Source: Eubacteriales bacterium
GTDB lineage: Bacteria; Bacillota; Clostridia; Peptostreptococcales; Anaerovoracaceae
Direction: 5' to 3'
NCBI GenBank assembly: GCA_028680875.1
Contig: JAQUJQ010000007.1
Span: 1-20,093, forward strand
Length of the DNA stretch: 20,093 nt
A program made the translations under genes and the position numbers. Each line of letters starts with the position of its first letter. Positions within the stretch are counted from its first letter, which is position 1. Below the pieces are notes generated by a model, which saw only the letters and a program-made list of their open reading frames with translations, ran no database searches and was not told where the DNA came from. Below, in pieces: positions 1 through 7,349 of this stretch.

Positions 1-21
1 CGAATGGACTTTATGTTTGCT

Positions 22-213
22 TTAGATTGCTCTGGAGACTTTACCGGAGCGGATGCATCGTGTGCATACATTCTTCCTTGAAACTTTGCCATTTTCGTCA
101 ACCTTAACAGTCTGGATGTTGGCGTTCCATTTTCTTCTAGAGTGTCTATTTGAGTGGCTCACCTTATTTCCGGATACCTGTCCCTTACCACATATTTCAC
201 ATTTCCTTGACAT
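22..213 (-). CDS. rpmB: 50S ribosomal protein L28
   Basis: L28 is a small structural protein of the large ribosomal subunit. The 63-residue product begins MSRKCEICGKG and carries two CxxC pairs (C5/C8 and C50/C53), the zinc-binding form of L28; the basic SNRHSRRKWNANIQ segment is the family signature. The reading frame extends 11 codons further upstream, but the start at 213 is preceded by a GGGAGGTG ribosome binding site (about 218-226, minus strand) and gives the usual family length, so the longer version is rejected. It is transcribed away from the Asp23-family gene, from a near-consensus promoter at 252-280. Only 21 bases lie beyond its stop, so its terminator is not visible. Confidence 0.97.
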   Translation of the reverse strand: MSRKCEICGKGQVSGNKVSHSNRHSRRKWNANIQTVKVDENGKVSRKNVCTRCIRSGKVSRAI

Positions 214-251
214 TTCTACACCTCCCTTGACTGCGTAATTGAACAAATGAC

Positions 252-280
252 ATTATAGCATAAGAATCTGGTACTGTAAA
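252..280 (-). promoter_or_regulatory. Sigma-A type promoter of rpmB
   Basis: Read on the minus strand, TTTACA (275-280) and TATAAT (252-257) are separated by exactly 17 bases, and the -10 is preceded by TGC (extended -10). It sits about 40 bases upstream of the rpmB start. I saw no equally good promoter pointing the other way toward the Asp23-family gene; the AT-rich stretch 281-345 holds only weak candidates. Confidence 0.8.
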
Positions 281-365
281 ACTTTTTTTATAAAATGGAC
301 AAAATATATATTAAAACAAAGGATGATATGCTAAGATTAAGAAAATCAAAGGAGGACGAAAATTC

Positions 366-755
366 TTGATGTATAAGGTGGAAGCAAAACAAGGTAATAT
401 AATAATTAATAAAGCTGTCATCGGTAAGATCATATTGGAAGCAATCGGTCAATTTAAAGGACGGATCTGGATTTCCAATCATAAGGGAAAAATCGTAAAC
501 CTTAAGCAAAGATGGGGTACTTCTGACGGAACTGATTATATGTATATCGCCATGGGAGAAAAGGGACTTGATGTCAGAGTTAATATAGTGATCAGATTTG
601 GTACAAGTATTGGTATGGTTACAGAACAGTTAATTCATGATATAAAATACGATATTGAGCGATTGACCGGAATCGAGGCCAATAGCATAGCCATTGTCGT
701 AACCGGTTTGATTTCAAAGCAGATAACCCGGCGCAACATTGAAGTAAAAGGATGA
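366..755 (+). CDS. Asp23/Gls24 family protein (YloU-like, DUF322)
   Basis: This is a 129-residue soluble protein of the Asp23/Gls24 envelope stress-associated family, resembling YloU of Bacillus. Family features visible are the N-terminal GNIIINKAVIGKIILEA segment (normally an IA..V(I/V)..IA pattern), a central strand-rich part, and the C-terminal half with VRVNIVIRFG, then a helix (EQLIHDIKYDIERLTG) and NSIAIVVTGL. The precise biochemical function of the family is not settled. The start is ambiguous: TTG at 366 lies 10 bases after AGGAGG (350-355), and ATG at 369 lies 13 bases after it. The stop is only 4 bases before recG, so the two are probably co-transcribed. In many Firmicutes this gene precedes fakA (dak/yloV), which is absent here. 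Confidence 0.85.
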   Translation: MMYKVEAKQGNIIINKAVIGKIILEAIGQFKGRIWISNHKGKIVNLKQRWGTSDGTDYMYIAMGEKGLDVRVNIVIRFGTSIGMVTEQLIHDIKYDIERLTGIEANSIAIVVTGLISKQITRRNIEVKG

Positions 756-759
756 ACCA

Positions 760-2802
760 TTGAGTATTAAGAACAGTGTAACAATGATTAAAGGCATTGG
801 ACCTAAAAAAGCATCCGCCTTGGCAAAAGTAAAAATCCACTCTATTGAGGATTTTCTTTATTATTATCCCAGAGATTATGAGGATAGACGGCAAATTAAA
901 GCCATAGGCAGTCTTTGTAATGAAGATACTGCTTTGATACGGGGAAAAATCATTCGATTGTTTTCCTCAGGTTATGGATACACAAAAAAATCAATTTTAA
1001 AATTGCTGGTTACTGATGGTACCGGTGAAATAGAAGTGCTTTTTTTTCATAGTGCGTATTTAAAAAATACTATATCTAAAAATGTGGACTATGGATTTTA
1101 TGGAAATGTTTCTTCTCGGGGGAGTGGACTTCAAATGGTTCATCCGGATTTTTTTAAATGGGATGAGGAAGAAACCACTGGGATTTTGCCTATTTACCCT
1201 TTGACACAAGGGTTAACACAAGGTGAGATGCGTAATTGGCAAAGGATAGCTCAAGACTTCTGCCAACAAATACCTGAATACTTGCCGTTGGATCTTATCA
1301 GGCGTAATCGACTCTGTAGTTTGCAATATGCTTTGGAGAACATACATTTCCCCGAAGATCTTCAAAGAATCAAGGAGGCAAAATACAGACTGGTATTTGA
1401 TGAATTGTTTCTACTCCAGTTTGGTTTGCTTTCTGTTAAAAACCAATTGAATAAACTACCAAATGGGATTTCATTTTCCAAGAACATTCAGTCAGAAGAT
1501 TTTATTGAGAAATTACCTTATGAATTAACGGTAGCGCAGAAACGTGTCATTGAGGAAATATATAAGGATATGGAATCAAAAAAAGTAATGAGCCGACTGA
1601 TCCAGGGTGATGTTGGCTCAGGAAAGACCGTAGTAGCAGCTACGGCCATCTATAAAGCGATCAATAGCGGTTACCAGGCAGTTTTGATGGCGCCGACGGA
1701 GCTTTTGGCCCGGCAACATTATAAAAGCTTAAAACAGGCATTTCAGCCCTTTGATATCCATGTGGGATTGTTAACCGGCAGTTTAGGGATTAAGGAAAGA
1801 AAGCAGGTCCTTACCCAGGTGAAAACAGGGGCTATTCAGCTTCTTATAGGAACCCATGCGTTGATTCAGCCAAGCGTTGACTTTTATCGGTTGGGATTGG
1901 TGATCACTGACGAACAGCACCGATTTGGAGTTAATCAAAGGGATCTTCTTTCAAGAAAAGGGGAAAACCCGGATATTTTAGTTATGACAGCTACGCCGAT
2001 TCCAAGGACGTTGGCTGTAATCCTTTATGGCGATTTAGATTTATCTATAATCGATGAAATGCCTCCGGGAAGAAAACAGACAATCACCAAGACATTTACT
2101 GAATCAGGAAGAGAGAAGGCTTATGAATTTGTACGACGACAGGTAGCAGACGGACACCAGGCCTATATAGTCGCTCCTTTAATTGAAGAATCCATAAATG
2201 TGGATGCTAAATCTGCTATTCAGTTATATAAAGAACTGGGAAATAAATTTTCAAATTTGGAAATCAGGTTGCTGCACGGTGCTATGAAGCAAGAAGAGAA
2301 AGATCGAATTATGGAGGAATTCTATTCCGGACAGGTTCATATTTTGGTTTCAACAGTCGTTATTGAGGTAGGGATTAACGTACCAAATGCAACTGTTATG
2401 CTCATTGAAAATGCAGAACGATTTGGCTTATCTACACTTCACCAATTGCGGGGACGTGTAGGCAGGGGAGGGGAACAATCCTATTGCATTCTTATCACAG
2501 AAGGAAAAACCCGGATGTCAAAAGAACGGGCCGCAATTTTGGAAAAAACTGACAATGGATTTGTAATTGCCGAAAAAGACTTAGAACTTCGAGGACCGGG
2601 AGAGTTCTTTGGTGTACGCCAGCACGGTATTCCGGAATTTCGACTAGCAGATTTAGCAAAGCATATCCAAATTTTAGAAACCGTTCGGGAAGAAGCCCAA
2701 AATCTTCTGGAACAAGATCCGGATCTCATACATAAAAATCATCAAAACTTAAAAAATAAAATTAATATAACCTTTAAAAATATTGAAACTCTAAGCATTT
2801 AG
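760..2802 (+). CDS. recG: ATP-dependent DNA helicase RecG
   Basis: RecG is a superfamily 2 helicase that remodels stalled replication forks and branch-migrates Holliday junctions. The 680-residue product is full length. The N-terminus has a helix-hairpin-helix-like GIGPKKASAL and FLYYYPRDYEDRR leading into the OB-fold wedge domain. The helicase core shows Walker A GDVGSGKT (residues 283-290), the DEQH box (384-387), motif III TATPIPRTLA and motif VI QLRGRVGRG. The C-terminal part has LRGPGEFFGVRQHG, typical of the family. The start is a TTG, with AAAGGAT 8 bases upstream overlapping the end of the preceding gene. No clear terminator follows in 2803-2882. Confidence 0.98.
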   Translation: MSIKNSVTMIKGIGPKKASALAKVKIHSIEDFLYYYPRDYEDRRQIKAIGSLCNEDTALIRGKIIRLFSSGYGYTKKSILKLLVTDGTGEIEVLFFHSAYLKNTISKNVDYGFYGNVSSRGSGLQMVHPDFFKWDEEETTGILPIYPLTQGLTQGEMRNWQRIAQDFCQQIPEYLPLDLIRRNRLCSLQYALENIHFPEDLQRIKEAKYRLVFDELFLLQFGLLSVKNQLNKLPNGISFSKNIQSEDFIEKLPYELTVAQKRVIEEIYKDMESKKVMSRLIQGDVGSGKTVVAATAIYKAINSGYQAVLMAPTELLARQHYKSLKQAFQPFDIHVGLLTGSLGIKERKQVLTQVKTGAIQLLIGTHALIQPSVDFYRLGLVITDEQHRFGVNQRDLLSRKGENPDILVMTATPIPRTLAVILYGDLDLSIIDEMPPGRKQTITKTFTESGREKAYEFVRRQVADGHQAYIVAPLIEESINVDAKSAIQLYKELGNKFSNLEIRLLHGAMKQEEKDRIMEEFYSGQVHILVSTVVIEVGINVPNATVMLIENAERFGLSTLHQLRGRVGRGGEQSYCILITEGKTRMSKERAAILEKTDNGFVIAEKDLELRGPGEFFGVRQHGIPEFRLADLAKHIQILETVREEAQNLLEQDPDLIHKNHQNLKNKINITFKNIETLSI

Positions 2803-2896
2803 CAAGCGTGGCAAAAGAGACCATGTCATGAAATTATTACATCACATAGTTTTATCTTCGACGGTTAAATTAAGAATGTAATAGGAGGTGAAAATC

Positions 2897-3109
2897 ATGA
2901 CAACAAATAATAGTCCGGTTGTAGCAGGCGCAAAGGCAGGATTAAAAAACATGAAGACGGAAATTGCCAACGAACTAGGTCTTGCCAATTATGAAAATAT
3001 GGATAAGGGAAATCTGACAGCAAGACAGAATGGTTATGTAGGCGGTTACATGACTAAGAGACTGGTTGAAATGGCACAACAGCAGTTATCCGGTAAAACC
3101 AGCGGTTAA
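2897..3109 (+). CDS. Alpha/beta-type small acid-soluble spore protein (SASP)
   Basis: SASPs coat DNA in the dormant spore, protect it from UV and heat damage, and are degraded at germination by the Gpr protease. The 70-residue product has the family hallmarks in order: KTEIANELG (residues about 19-27, with the Gpr cleavage site inside TEIA), the DNA-binding signature NLTARQNGYVGGYMTKRLVE, and a short C-terminal tail. The start at ATG 2897 is chosen because AGGAGGTG (2883-2890) lies just upstream; a GTG at 2888 in the same frame overlaps that site and is rejected. The gene stands alone between recG and a strong terminator. A forespore sigma-G promoter is expected; the best match (CCATG at 2821, CATAGTT at 2845) is weak. 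Confidence 0.95.
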   Translation: MTTNNSPVVAGAKAGLKNMKTEIANELGLANYENMDKGNLTARQNGYVGGYMTKRLVEMAQQQLSGKTSG

Positions 3110-3148
3110 CAAAGTTTTAAAGAGTAAGTAAACTCCTGCATAGAAAAA

Positions 3149-3193
3149 CAAAAAAGCAAGTCTGTAAATTTTCTTTTACAGACTTGCTTTTTT
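3149..3193 (+). terminator. Rho-independent terminator after the SASP gene
   Basis: A perfect 13-bp stem, GCAAGTCTGTAAA (3156-3168) with TTTACAGACTTGC (3175-3187), closes a 6-base loop. It is followed by TTTTTT (3188-3193) and preceded by a run of A, so it could work in both directions. It isolates the spore gene from rsmD. Confidence 0.93.
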
Positions 3194-3194
3194 G

Positions 3195-3222
3195 TTGCTA
3201 TTTTATTCTGGTATGTTAAAAT
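3195..3222 (+). promoter_or_regulatory. Candidate promoter of the rsmD-coaD-ylbJ-tmcAL run
   Basis: TTGCTA (3195-3200), 16 bases, then TAAAAT (3217-3222) preceded by TGT, an extended -10. It begins right after the SASP terminator and lies 25 bases before the rsmD start, the right place for a new transcription unit. The -35 is imperfect. Confidence 0.5.
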
Positions 3223-3247
3223 GAATCAATAGAAAGGAGCGGTTTTA

Positions 3248-3799
3248 TTGCGAATAATAGCCGGCGAGCTAAAAGGCAGACGGCTTGCCACATTGGCGGA
3301 TAGCCGAATTCGTCCTACTTCTGAAAAAGTTAAAGAAGCAATTTTTAGTATGATTGCTTCTTATTTGGATGATGCAGTGGTCATCGATTTGTTTTCAGGA
3401 ACTGGTAATTTGGGCCTTGAAGCAATCAGCAGAGGGGCCAATTTGGTTTTTTTTGGGGACAAGTCTCATAAAAGCATGGAACTGATTCGAAAAAATATTC
3501 AGTATTGCCGAGTAGAAAAGAAGTGTATTACTATTTTGGGTGATTGGAAACAAATTCTAAAGAAAATATCAAAACCGGCGGATGTGATTTTTTTAGATCC
3601 TCCTTATGAAGAAGGTCTGCTTGAAGAGTGTATAGAAACAATCCAGACTATTTCTTTATTAAATGAAGGAGGAATAATCATTGCTGAACATGGATTTAGA
3701 CAGGTCCTACCAATAACTGTAGGCTCTCTAATAAAAATAAAAGAGAAAAAATATGGAACCGTAGTTGTAACTTTTTATTCACAGCAAGTGGAGGACTAA
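3248..3799 (+). CDS. rsmD: 16S rRNA (guanine(966)-N(2))-methyltransferase RsmD
   Basis: RsmD methylates the exocyclic amine of G966 (E. coli numbering) of 16S rRNA using S-adenosylmethionine. The 183-residue product has the family N-terminus RIIAGELKGRRL, then RPTSEKVKEAIFS, the SAM-binding loop DLFSGTGNLGLEA (residues 47-59) and the catalytic DPPY motif (117-120). The start is a TTG at 3248, 8 bases after AAAGGAG (3233-3239); no ATG gives a complete N-terminus. It ends 6 bases before coaD. The rsmD-coaD pair is widely conserved in Firmicutes (ylbH-ylbI). Confidence 0.96.
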   Translation: MRIIAGELKGRRLATLADSRIRPTSEKVKEAIFSMIASYLDDAVVIDLFSGTGNLGLEAISRGANLVFFGDKSHKSMELIRKNIQYCRVEKKCITILGDWKQILKKISKPADVIFLDPPYEEGLLEECIETIQTISLLNEGGIIIAEHGFRQVLPITVGSLIKIKEKKYGTVVVTFYSQQVED

Positions 3800-3805
3800 T
3801 GCAAT

Positions 3806-4288
3806 ATGAAGAAAATTCTTTACGCAGGAACTTTCGATCCCATCACAAACGGTCATATGGATCTTATCGAACGAGCATCAAAACTCAGCGAGAAATTGAT
3901 GGTTGGAATTATGGCAAATATATCGAAAAAACCCTTCTTTTCTGCGGAAGAGAGAAAAGAGATGATCCAAAAGTGTGTTGAACACCTGAACAATGTAGAA
4001 GTAATCATCTTTGACGGACTACTGGCTGAATATGTAAATTGCAAGCATATTGATGCTGTAATAAGAGGACTAAGGGCTACGATGGATTTTGAATTTGAAA
4101 TTCAAATGGCCCAGATGAATGCCAGATTATATAACAAAGATGTTGAGACCATCTTTTTAATGACCGCCCCTCAATATTCCTTTGTGAGCTCCAGTATCGT
4201 AAAGGAAGTTTTTTCACTACATGGAGATATTGAGGGTTTGGTTCCTGAGCCGGTCCTCAATGAGTTAAAGAAAAAATATAACAGGTGA
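3806..4288 (+). CDS. coaD: Phosphopantetheine adenylyltransferase
   Basis: CoaD transfers AMP from ATP to 4'-phosphopantetheine, the penultimate step of coenzyme A synthesis. The 160-residue product matches the usual length of about 160. It shows the nucleotidyltransferase (T/H)xGH signature in GTFDPITNGH (residues 8-17), the RGLRATMDFEFE segment, and the C-terminal SSSIVKE motif that binds ATP phosphates. The GGAGG site (3790-3794) lies inside the end of rsmD, consistent with translational coupling. A second frame starting at 3799 is a shadow. Confidence 0.97.
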   Translation: MKKILYAGTFDPITNGHMDLIERASKLSEKLMVGIMANISKKPFFSAEERKEMIQKCVEHLNNVEVIIFDGLLAEYVNCKHIDAVIRGLRATMDFEFEIQMAQMNARLYNKDVETIFLMTAPQYSFVSSSIVKEVFSLHGDIEGLVPEPVLNELKKKYNR

Positions 4289-4303
4289 TGCAGGAGGGAA
4301 CTT

Positions 4304-4843
4304 ATGATGAAAGTTTTGGAGCTTTTAGATGAAATTGAAGATATTGTTGATACAAGTTCCGGTTTTCCCCTTACAGGAAAGATCTTAGTGGATGCGGAAG
4401 AAATTTTAGAAATAGTTCGGGAGATCCGGGTGGAGCTTCCCGACGAGATCCAACAGGCTCAATGGATTAAAGATGAGCGCCAACGAATATTGGATGAGGC
4501 GAAACGGGAATATGAAACTGTCCTCAAAGATGCCAGAACCCAAGCAGAGGCGTTGATTGAAAATGATGATATCACTGTTAAAGCAAAGATCAGAGCAGAT
4601 GAAATATTACGGATTGCAGAAAAAAATGTTAGTAATTTAAAAATGAGTACCTTTGATTATATCGATAGCATATTATACAATTTCCAGGATAAAGTAGATC
4701 ATCTTTATGGAATCTATTTCAATGATATGTTTAATAATTTACAGAAAACCTTTGATCAAGTCAATGAAACTCTTACAGAAAACAGAAATGAAATCAAAGA
4801 AATGGTTTATAAAGCTCAAATAGAGGATGAAGATCAAAAATAG
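4304..4843 (+). CDS. Unassigned coiled-coil protein (clostridial, between coaD and ylbJ)
   Basis: I do not recognise a defined function. The 179-residue product is acidic and soluble, with no signal peptide or membrane segment. Residues about 1-45 form a helical acidic head (MMKVLELLDEIEDIVD, then LVDAEEILEIVREIRVELP). Residues about 50-115 are a charged region rich in E, K, R, A and Q that looks like a coiled coil, reminiscent of V/F-type ATPase stalk or DivIVA-like proteins. The C-terminal part is again helical and aromatic (FDYIDSILYNF, YFNDMFNNLQ). Proteins of this type beside coaD are sometimes labelled simply 'ATPase' in clostridial genomes, but no Walker motif is visible. GGAGGG (4293-4298) precedes two adjacent ATGs (4304 and 4307); either may be used. 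A scaffold role is only a guess. Confidence 0.8.
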   Translation: MMKVLELLDEIEDIVDTSSGFPLTGKILVDAEEILEIVREIRVELPDEIQQAQWIKDERQRILDEAKREYETVLKDARTQAEALIENDDITVKAKIRADEILRIAEKNVSNLKMSTFDYIDSILYNFQDKVDHLYGIYFNDMFNNLQKTFDQVNETLTENRNEIKEMVYKAQIEDEDQK

Positions 4844-4882
4844 ATTTTGAATAATGGGCTATGGGTTTGAATAGGATGTGAT

Positions 4883-6061
4883 ATGAAAGATTCAAACCGC
4901 AAGCTTTTAATTTATCGGATTGCAGGTTTACTGTCAGTTGCCTGGTGCTTATCCATGGTGTTATTTCCTGCGCTGGCCCTGGCATCGGCCCGAAAGGGGA
5001 TCAACCTATGGGCGGAAGCCGTTCTGCCGGCCTTGTTACCTTTTTTTATTTGTGCCAATTTAATGATTGCCCTGGATATTCCCAAAATGATCGGTGGCTT
5101 TTTTCAAAAGCCTTTTCAGCATCTATTTGGTACTCCAGGTTCTTCTGCCTTTATCTTTATTATCAGTATAACATCAGGCTATCCTATGGGCCCAAAGTTG
5201 ATAGGGGATATGGGAAGACGAGGAGAAATTACTCTTGAGGAAGCAAAGAGAATGTTAACTTTCTGCAGCACCTCCGGACCTCTTTTTCTGTTGGGTACAG
5301 TGGGCTTGGGAATGCTTCATTCTCCATATGCGGGAGTAGCCATTGCAATCGCGCATTATACCGGTGCGGTATTAAACGGCATACTGTTTAATTTATTCGG
5401 TCAGCATGACCGTGATTTGAAGCTAAATATAAAAGCTGATTGTAATACCTTAATAAAGAGGGATCGGTTATTGGATTTATTTACTGATTCCATTTTATCT
5501 GCTTTAAAAACCTTGGGAATCATCTGTTGTTATTTGATTGTATTCATTATGGCCACCGATTTTATAGAACTAGCCGGAGCTTTTGATTTGTTTTCTCAGG
5601 ATTATCAAAAAGGTATTCTTAAGGGATTGCTGGAAATGACAGTTGGTTGTAATGATCTGGCCGGATCGCAAGGAATTTCTTTGCAAGTAAAGTGTGTTTT
5701 GGCTTCTTTCATAATATCCTTTGGTGGCTTTTCTGTGTTTGCACAGTCTATGAGCGTTTTGTATGGCTTAAATATTAGTTTTTGGTATTATTTTGTTGTT
5801 AAATGTCTCCATGGAATCTGGTCAGGAATCATTGCCTTTTTAATTGCACCCTATATTCTTAATCTTTCTGCAGCCACCGTCGGTAATTTTCCTGTTCAAA
5901 CCTGGACTTATCAGGCAGGGATGTTGGCACAATTGCTATTTTCCACAAAGATGATTATAATAATTATGTTCACCTTTGCATTGACAATCACAGTGGATCG
6001 CTGGAGTCAAAGAAAGGAAAAAAAGAAAAATGAATACAGTGGGAATAGTGGCGGAATATAA
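4883..6061 (+). CDS. ylbJ: Sporulation integral membrane protein YlbJ
   Basis: YlbJ is a polytopic membrane protein required for proper spore formation in Bacillus, with a nucleoside-recognition (Gate) type architecture. The 392-residue product is strongly hydrophobic. Membrane segments are apparent near residues 9-33 and 41-65, followed by several more, and a basic tail (DRWSQRKEKKKN) lies at the C-terminus. Family landmarks are AVLPALLPFFICANLM, SGYPMGPKLIGDM and the CSTSGPLFLLGTVG segment. The ribosome binding site is AGGATGTGAT (4873-4882), close to the full anti-Shine-Dalgarno complement but touching the ATG. Its last 32 bases overlap the start of tmcAL in another frame. The transported or sensed substrate is unknown. 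Confidence 0.92.
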   Translation: MKDSNRKLLIYRIAGLLSVAWCLSMVLFPALALASARKGINLWAEAVLPALLPFFICANLMIALDIPKMIGGFFQKPFQHLFGTPGSSAFIFIISITSGYPMGPKLIGDMGRRGEITLEEAKRMLTFCSTSGPLFLLGTVGLGMLHSPYAGVAIAIAHYTGAVLNGILFNLFGQHDRDLKLNIKADCNTLIKRDRLLDLFTDSILSALKTLGIICCYLIVFIMATDFIELAGAFDLFSQDYQKGILKGLLEMTVGCNDLAGSQGISLQVKCVLASFIISFGGFSVFAQSMSVLYGLNISFWYYFVVKCLHGIWSGIIAFLIAPYILNLSAATVGNFPVQTWTYQAGMLAQLLFSTKMIIIIMFTFALTITVDRWSQRKEKKKNEYSGNSGGI

Positions 6062-7259
6062 TCCCTTTCATAATGGACACCTCTATCATTTGGAAGAAAC
6101 TAAAAAGAAAGTCAATCCGGATGCAGTAGTTGCGGTTATGAGCGGTAATTTTACTCAAAGGGGTGAACCGGCTTTTTTAAATAAGTGGGTTCGAGCAGAA
6201 ATTGCTGTGAGAAATGGCATAGATGTGGTAATTGAATTGCCATTTGTTTTTGCTTGCAACAACGCTGAATATTTTGCCATGGGTGCAATGGGAATTCTAG
6301 ATGGTTTAGGCTGTGTATCCCATTTTTCTTTCGGAAGTGAGCATGGAAATATAGAAGAGTTGATCCGAGTTACAAAAGTTTTAGCATTTGAAGATGATAA
6401 ATTTAAAGATATGCTTAAATTTCAATTGGACAAGGGTTATTCTTTTCCTAAGGCCCGTTATGAAACCATTAAGATATTATATGGGACGGAACATGCAAAT
6501 CTTCTCCTGGAGCCGAATAACATACTGGCCGTAGAGTATTTAAAACAATGGCTGCGGAGAGGGAGTCCCATGAAACCCATTACTGTCAAGAGAAAGGGAA
6601 GCGGTTACCATGAAAGCGCTAGCTCGATTCGAAAACAGATGGAGAAAGAGATAACAGCCCGGGAGATTCAATCTATGGTTCCTGTAGAAACAGCTAAGGT
6701 ATTAGATCGGATTTCCGGAAACGATCGTATATGCCCGAATAATTATTATAATTTATTAGCCTATAAGGTGTTAACCACGGACAAGAAGTTCCTTAGCCAA
6801 ATTTTATCAGTAGGAGAGGGACTGGAGAATAAATTGAGAAAAGGTATCATTAAGAGCAGGAGTATGGAGGATATTCTTCGTTTTATGAAAACAAAACGGT
6901 ATACGGAAACAAGGCTAAAACGTTTATTGGTCCACACATTAATGGGTTTGACAAAAGAAAATTATTTTTCGATCGTAAATGATAATCTTCTTTATGCACG
7001 GGTACTGGGGATTTCACAAAAGGGGGCAGATCTTCTTCGATATATAAAAAAACAAAATTGTGCCTCCATTCCCATTTTAAACAACATAAATAAAGAGTTG
7101 TCGAAAGAAGATGAGTTGTGGAAAATGCTGCATTATGATATCCTTGCTTCGGATATTTATAATTTACTTTGCTATGGAGAACTTTATAACCATTCAGATT
7201 ACATAATTAAATTGTACACGCCACCTAAAGAGGTGGGGGACATCTCCGCCTCGTTATAA
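6030..7259 (+). CDS. tmcAL: tRNA(Met) cytidine acetate ligase TmcAL (YlbM)
   Basis: TmcAL makes N4-acetylcytidine at the wobble position (C34) of elongator tRNA-Met, using acetate and ATP to form an acetyl-adenylate intermediate rather than acetyl-CoA. The 409-residue product starts MNTVGIVAEYNPFHNGH, with the nucleotidyltransferase HxGH motif at residues 14-17. MSGNFTQRGEPA, the FGSEHG segment and ESASSIRKQM (the second nucleotide-binding motif) follow. The start lies inside the end of ylbJ (32-base overlap), with only a weak AAAGGA site 11 bases upstream, suggesting translational coupling. The last dozen residues (YTPPKEVGDISASL) are encoded by a palindromic stretch and may be a non-native tail. 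The next gene, ackA, handles acetate, the substrate of this enzyme. Confidence 0.94.
   Translation: MNTVGIVAEYNPFHNGHLYHLEETKKKVNPDAVVAVMSGNFTQRGEPAFLNKWVRAEIAVRNGIDVVIELPFVFACNNAEYFAMGAMGILDGLGCVSHFSFGSEHGNIEELIRVTKVLAFEDDKFKDMLKFQLDKGYSFPKARYETIKILYGTEHANLLLEPNNILAVEYLKQWLRRGSPMKPITVKRKGSGYHESASSIRKQMEKEITAREIQSMVPVETAKVLDRISGNDRICPNNYYNLLAYKVLTTDKKFLSQILSVGEGLENKLRKGIIKSRSMEDILRFMKTKRYTETRLKRLLVHTLMGLTKENYFSIVNDNLLYARVLGISQKGADLLRYIKKQNCASIPILNNINKELSKEDELWKMLHYDILASDIYNLLCYGELYNHSDYIIKLYTPPKEVGDISASL
7219..7252. repeat. Compound palindrome overlapping the tmcAL 3' end
   Basis: Two mutually exclusive hairpins are visible. The first pairs CCACCT (7221-7226) with AGGTGG (7231-7236) around an AAAG loop. 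The second pairs GAGGTGG (7230-7236) with CCGCCTC (7246-7252), with one G-U pair. There is no T-tract after either, so it is not a standard terminator. GC content is well above the surrounding sequence. It could be a REP-like or transposon-end remnant, or an RNA structure acting on the tmcAL 3' end; the sequence alone does not decide. Confidence 0.6.
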
Positions 7260-7283
7260 GTAAATAATAATCGTAAAAATCAC

Positions 7284-7313
7284 TGGATTTAATAGGGGTT
7301 TCAATGCTATAAT
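7284..7313 (+). promoter_or_regulatory. Extended -10 promoter of ackA
   Basis: TATAAT (7308-7313) is preceded by TGC, making an extended -10. The -35 region is poor (TGGATT at 7284-7289, 18 bases away), as is common with extended -10 promoters. It lies 36 bases before the ackA start and after the end of tmcAL, so ackA probably has its own transcript. Confidence 0.65.
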
Positions 7314-7349
7314 CAAGTGGTTGATTATGTCAAGAAAAGGAGTAGTAAA

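Noticed and set aside
2888..2896. GTG start for the SASP gene, adding three residues
   Set aside because: The GTG overlaps the Shine-Dalgarno itself; the ATG at 2897 has correct spacing and the family N-terminus.
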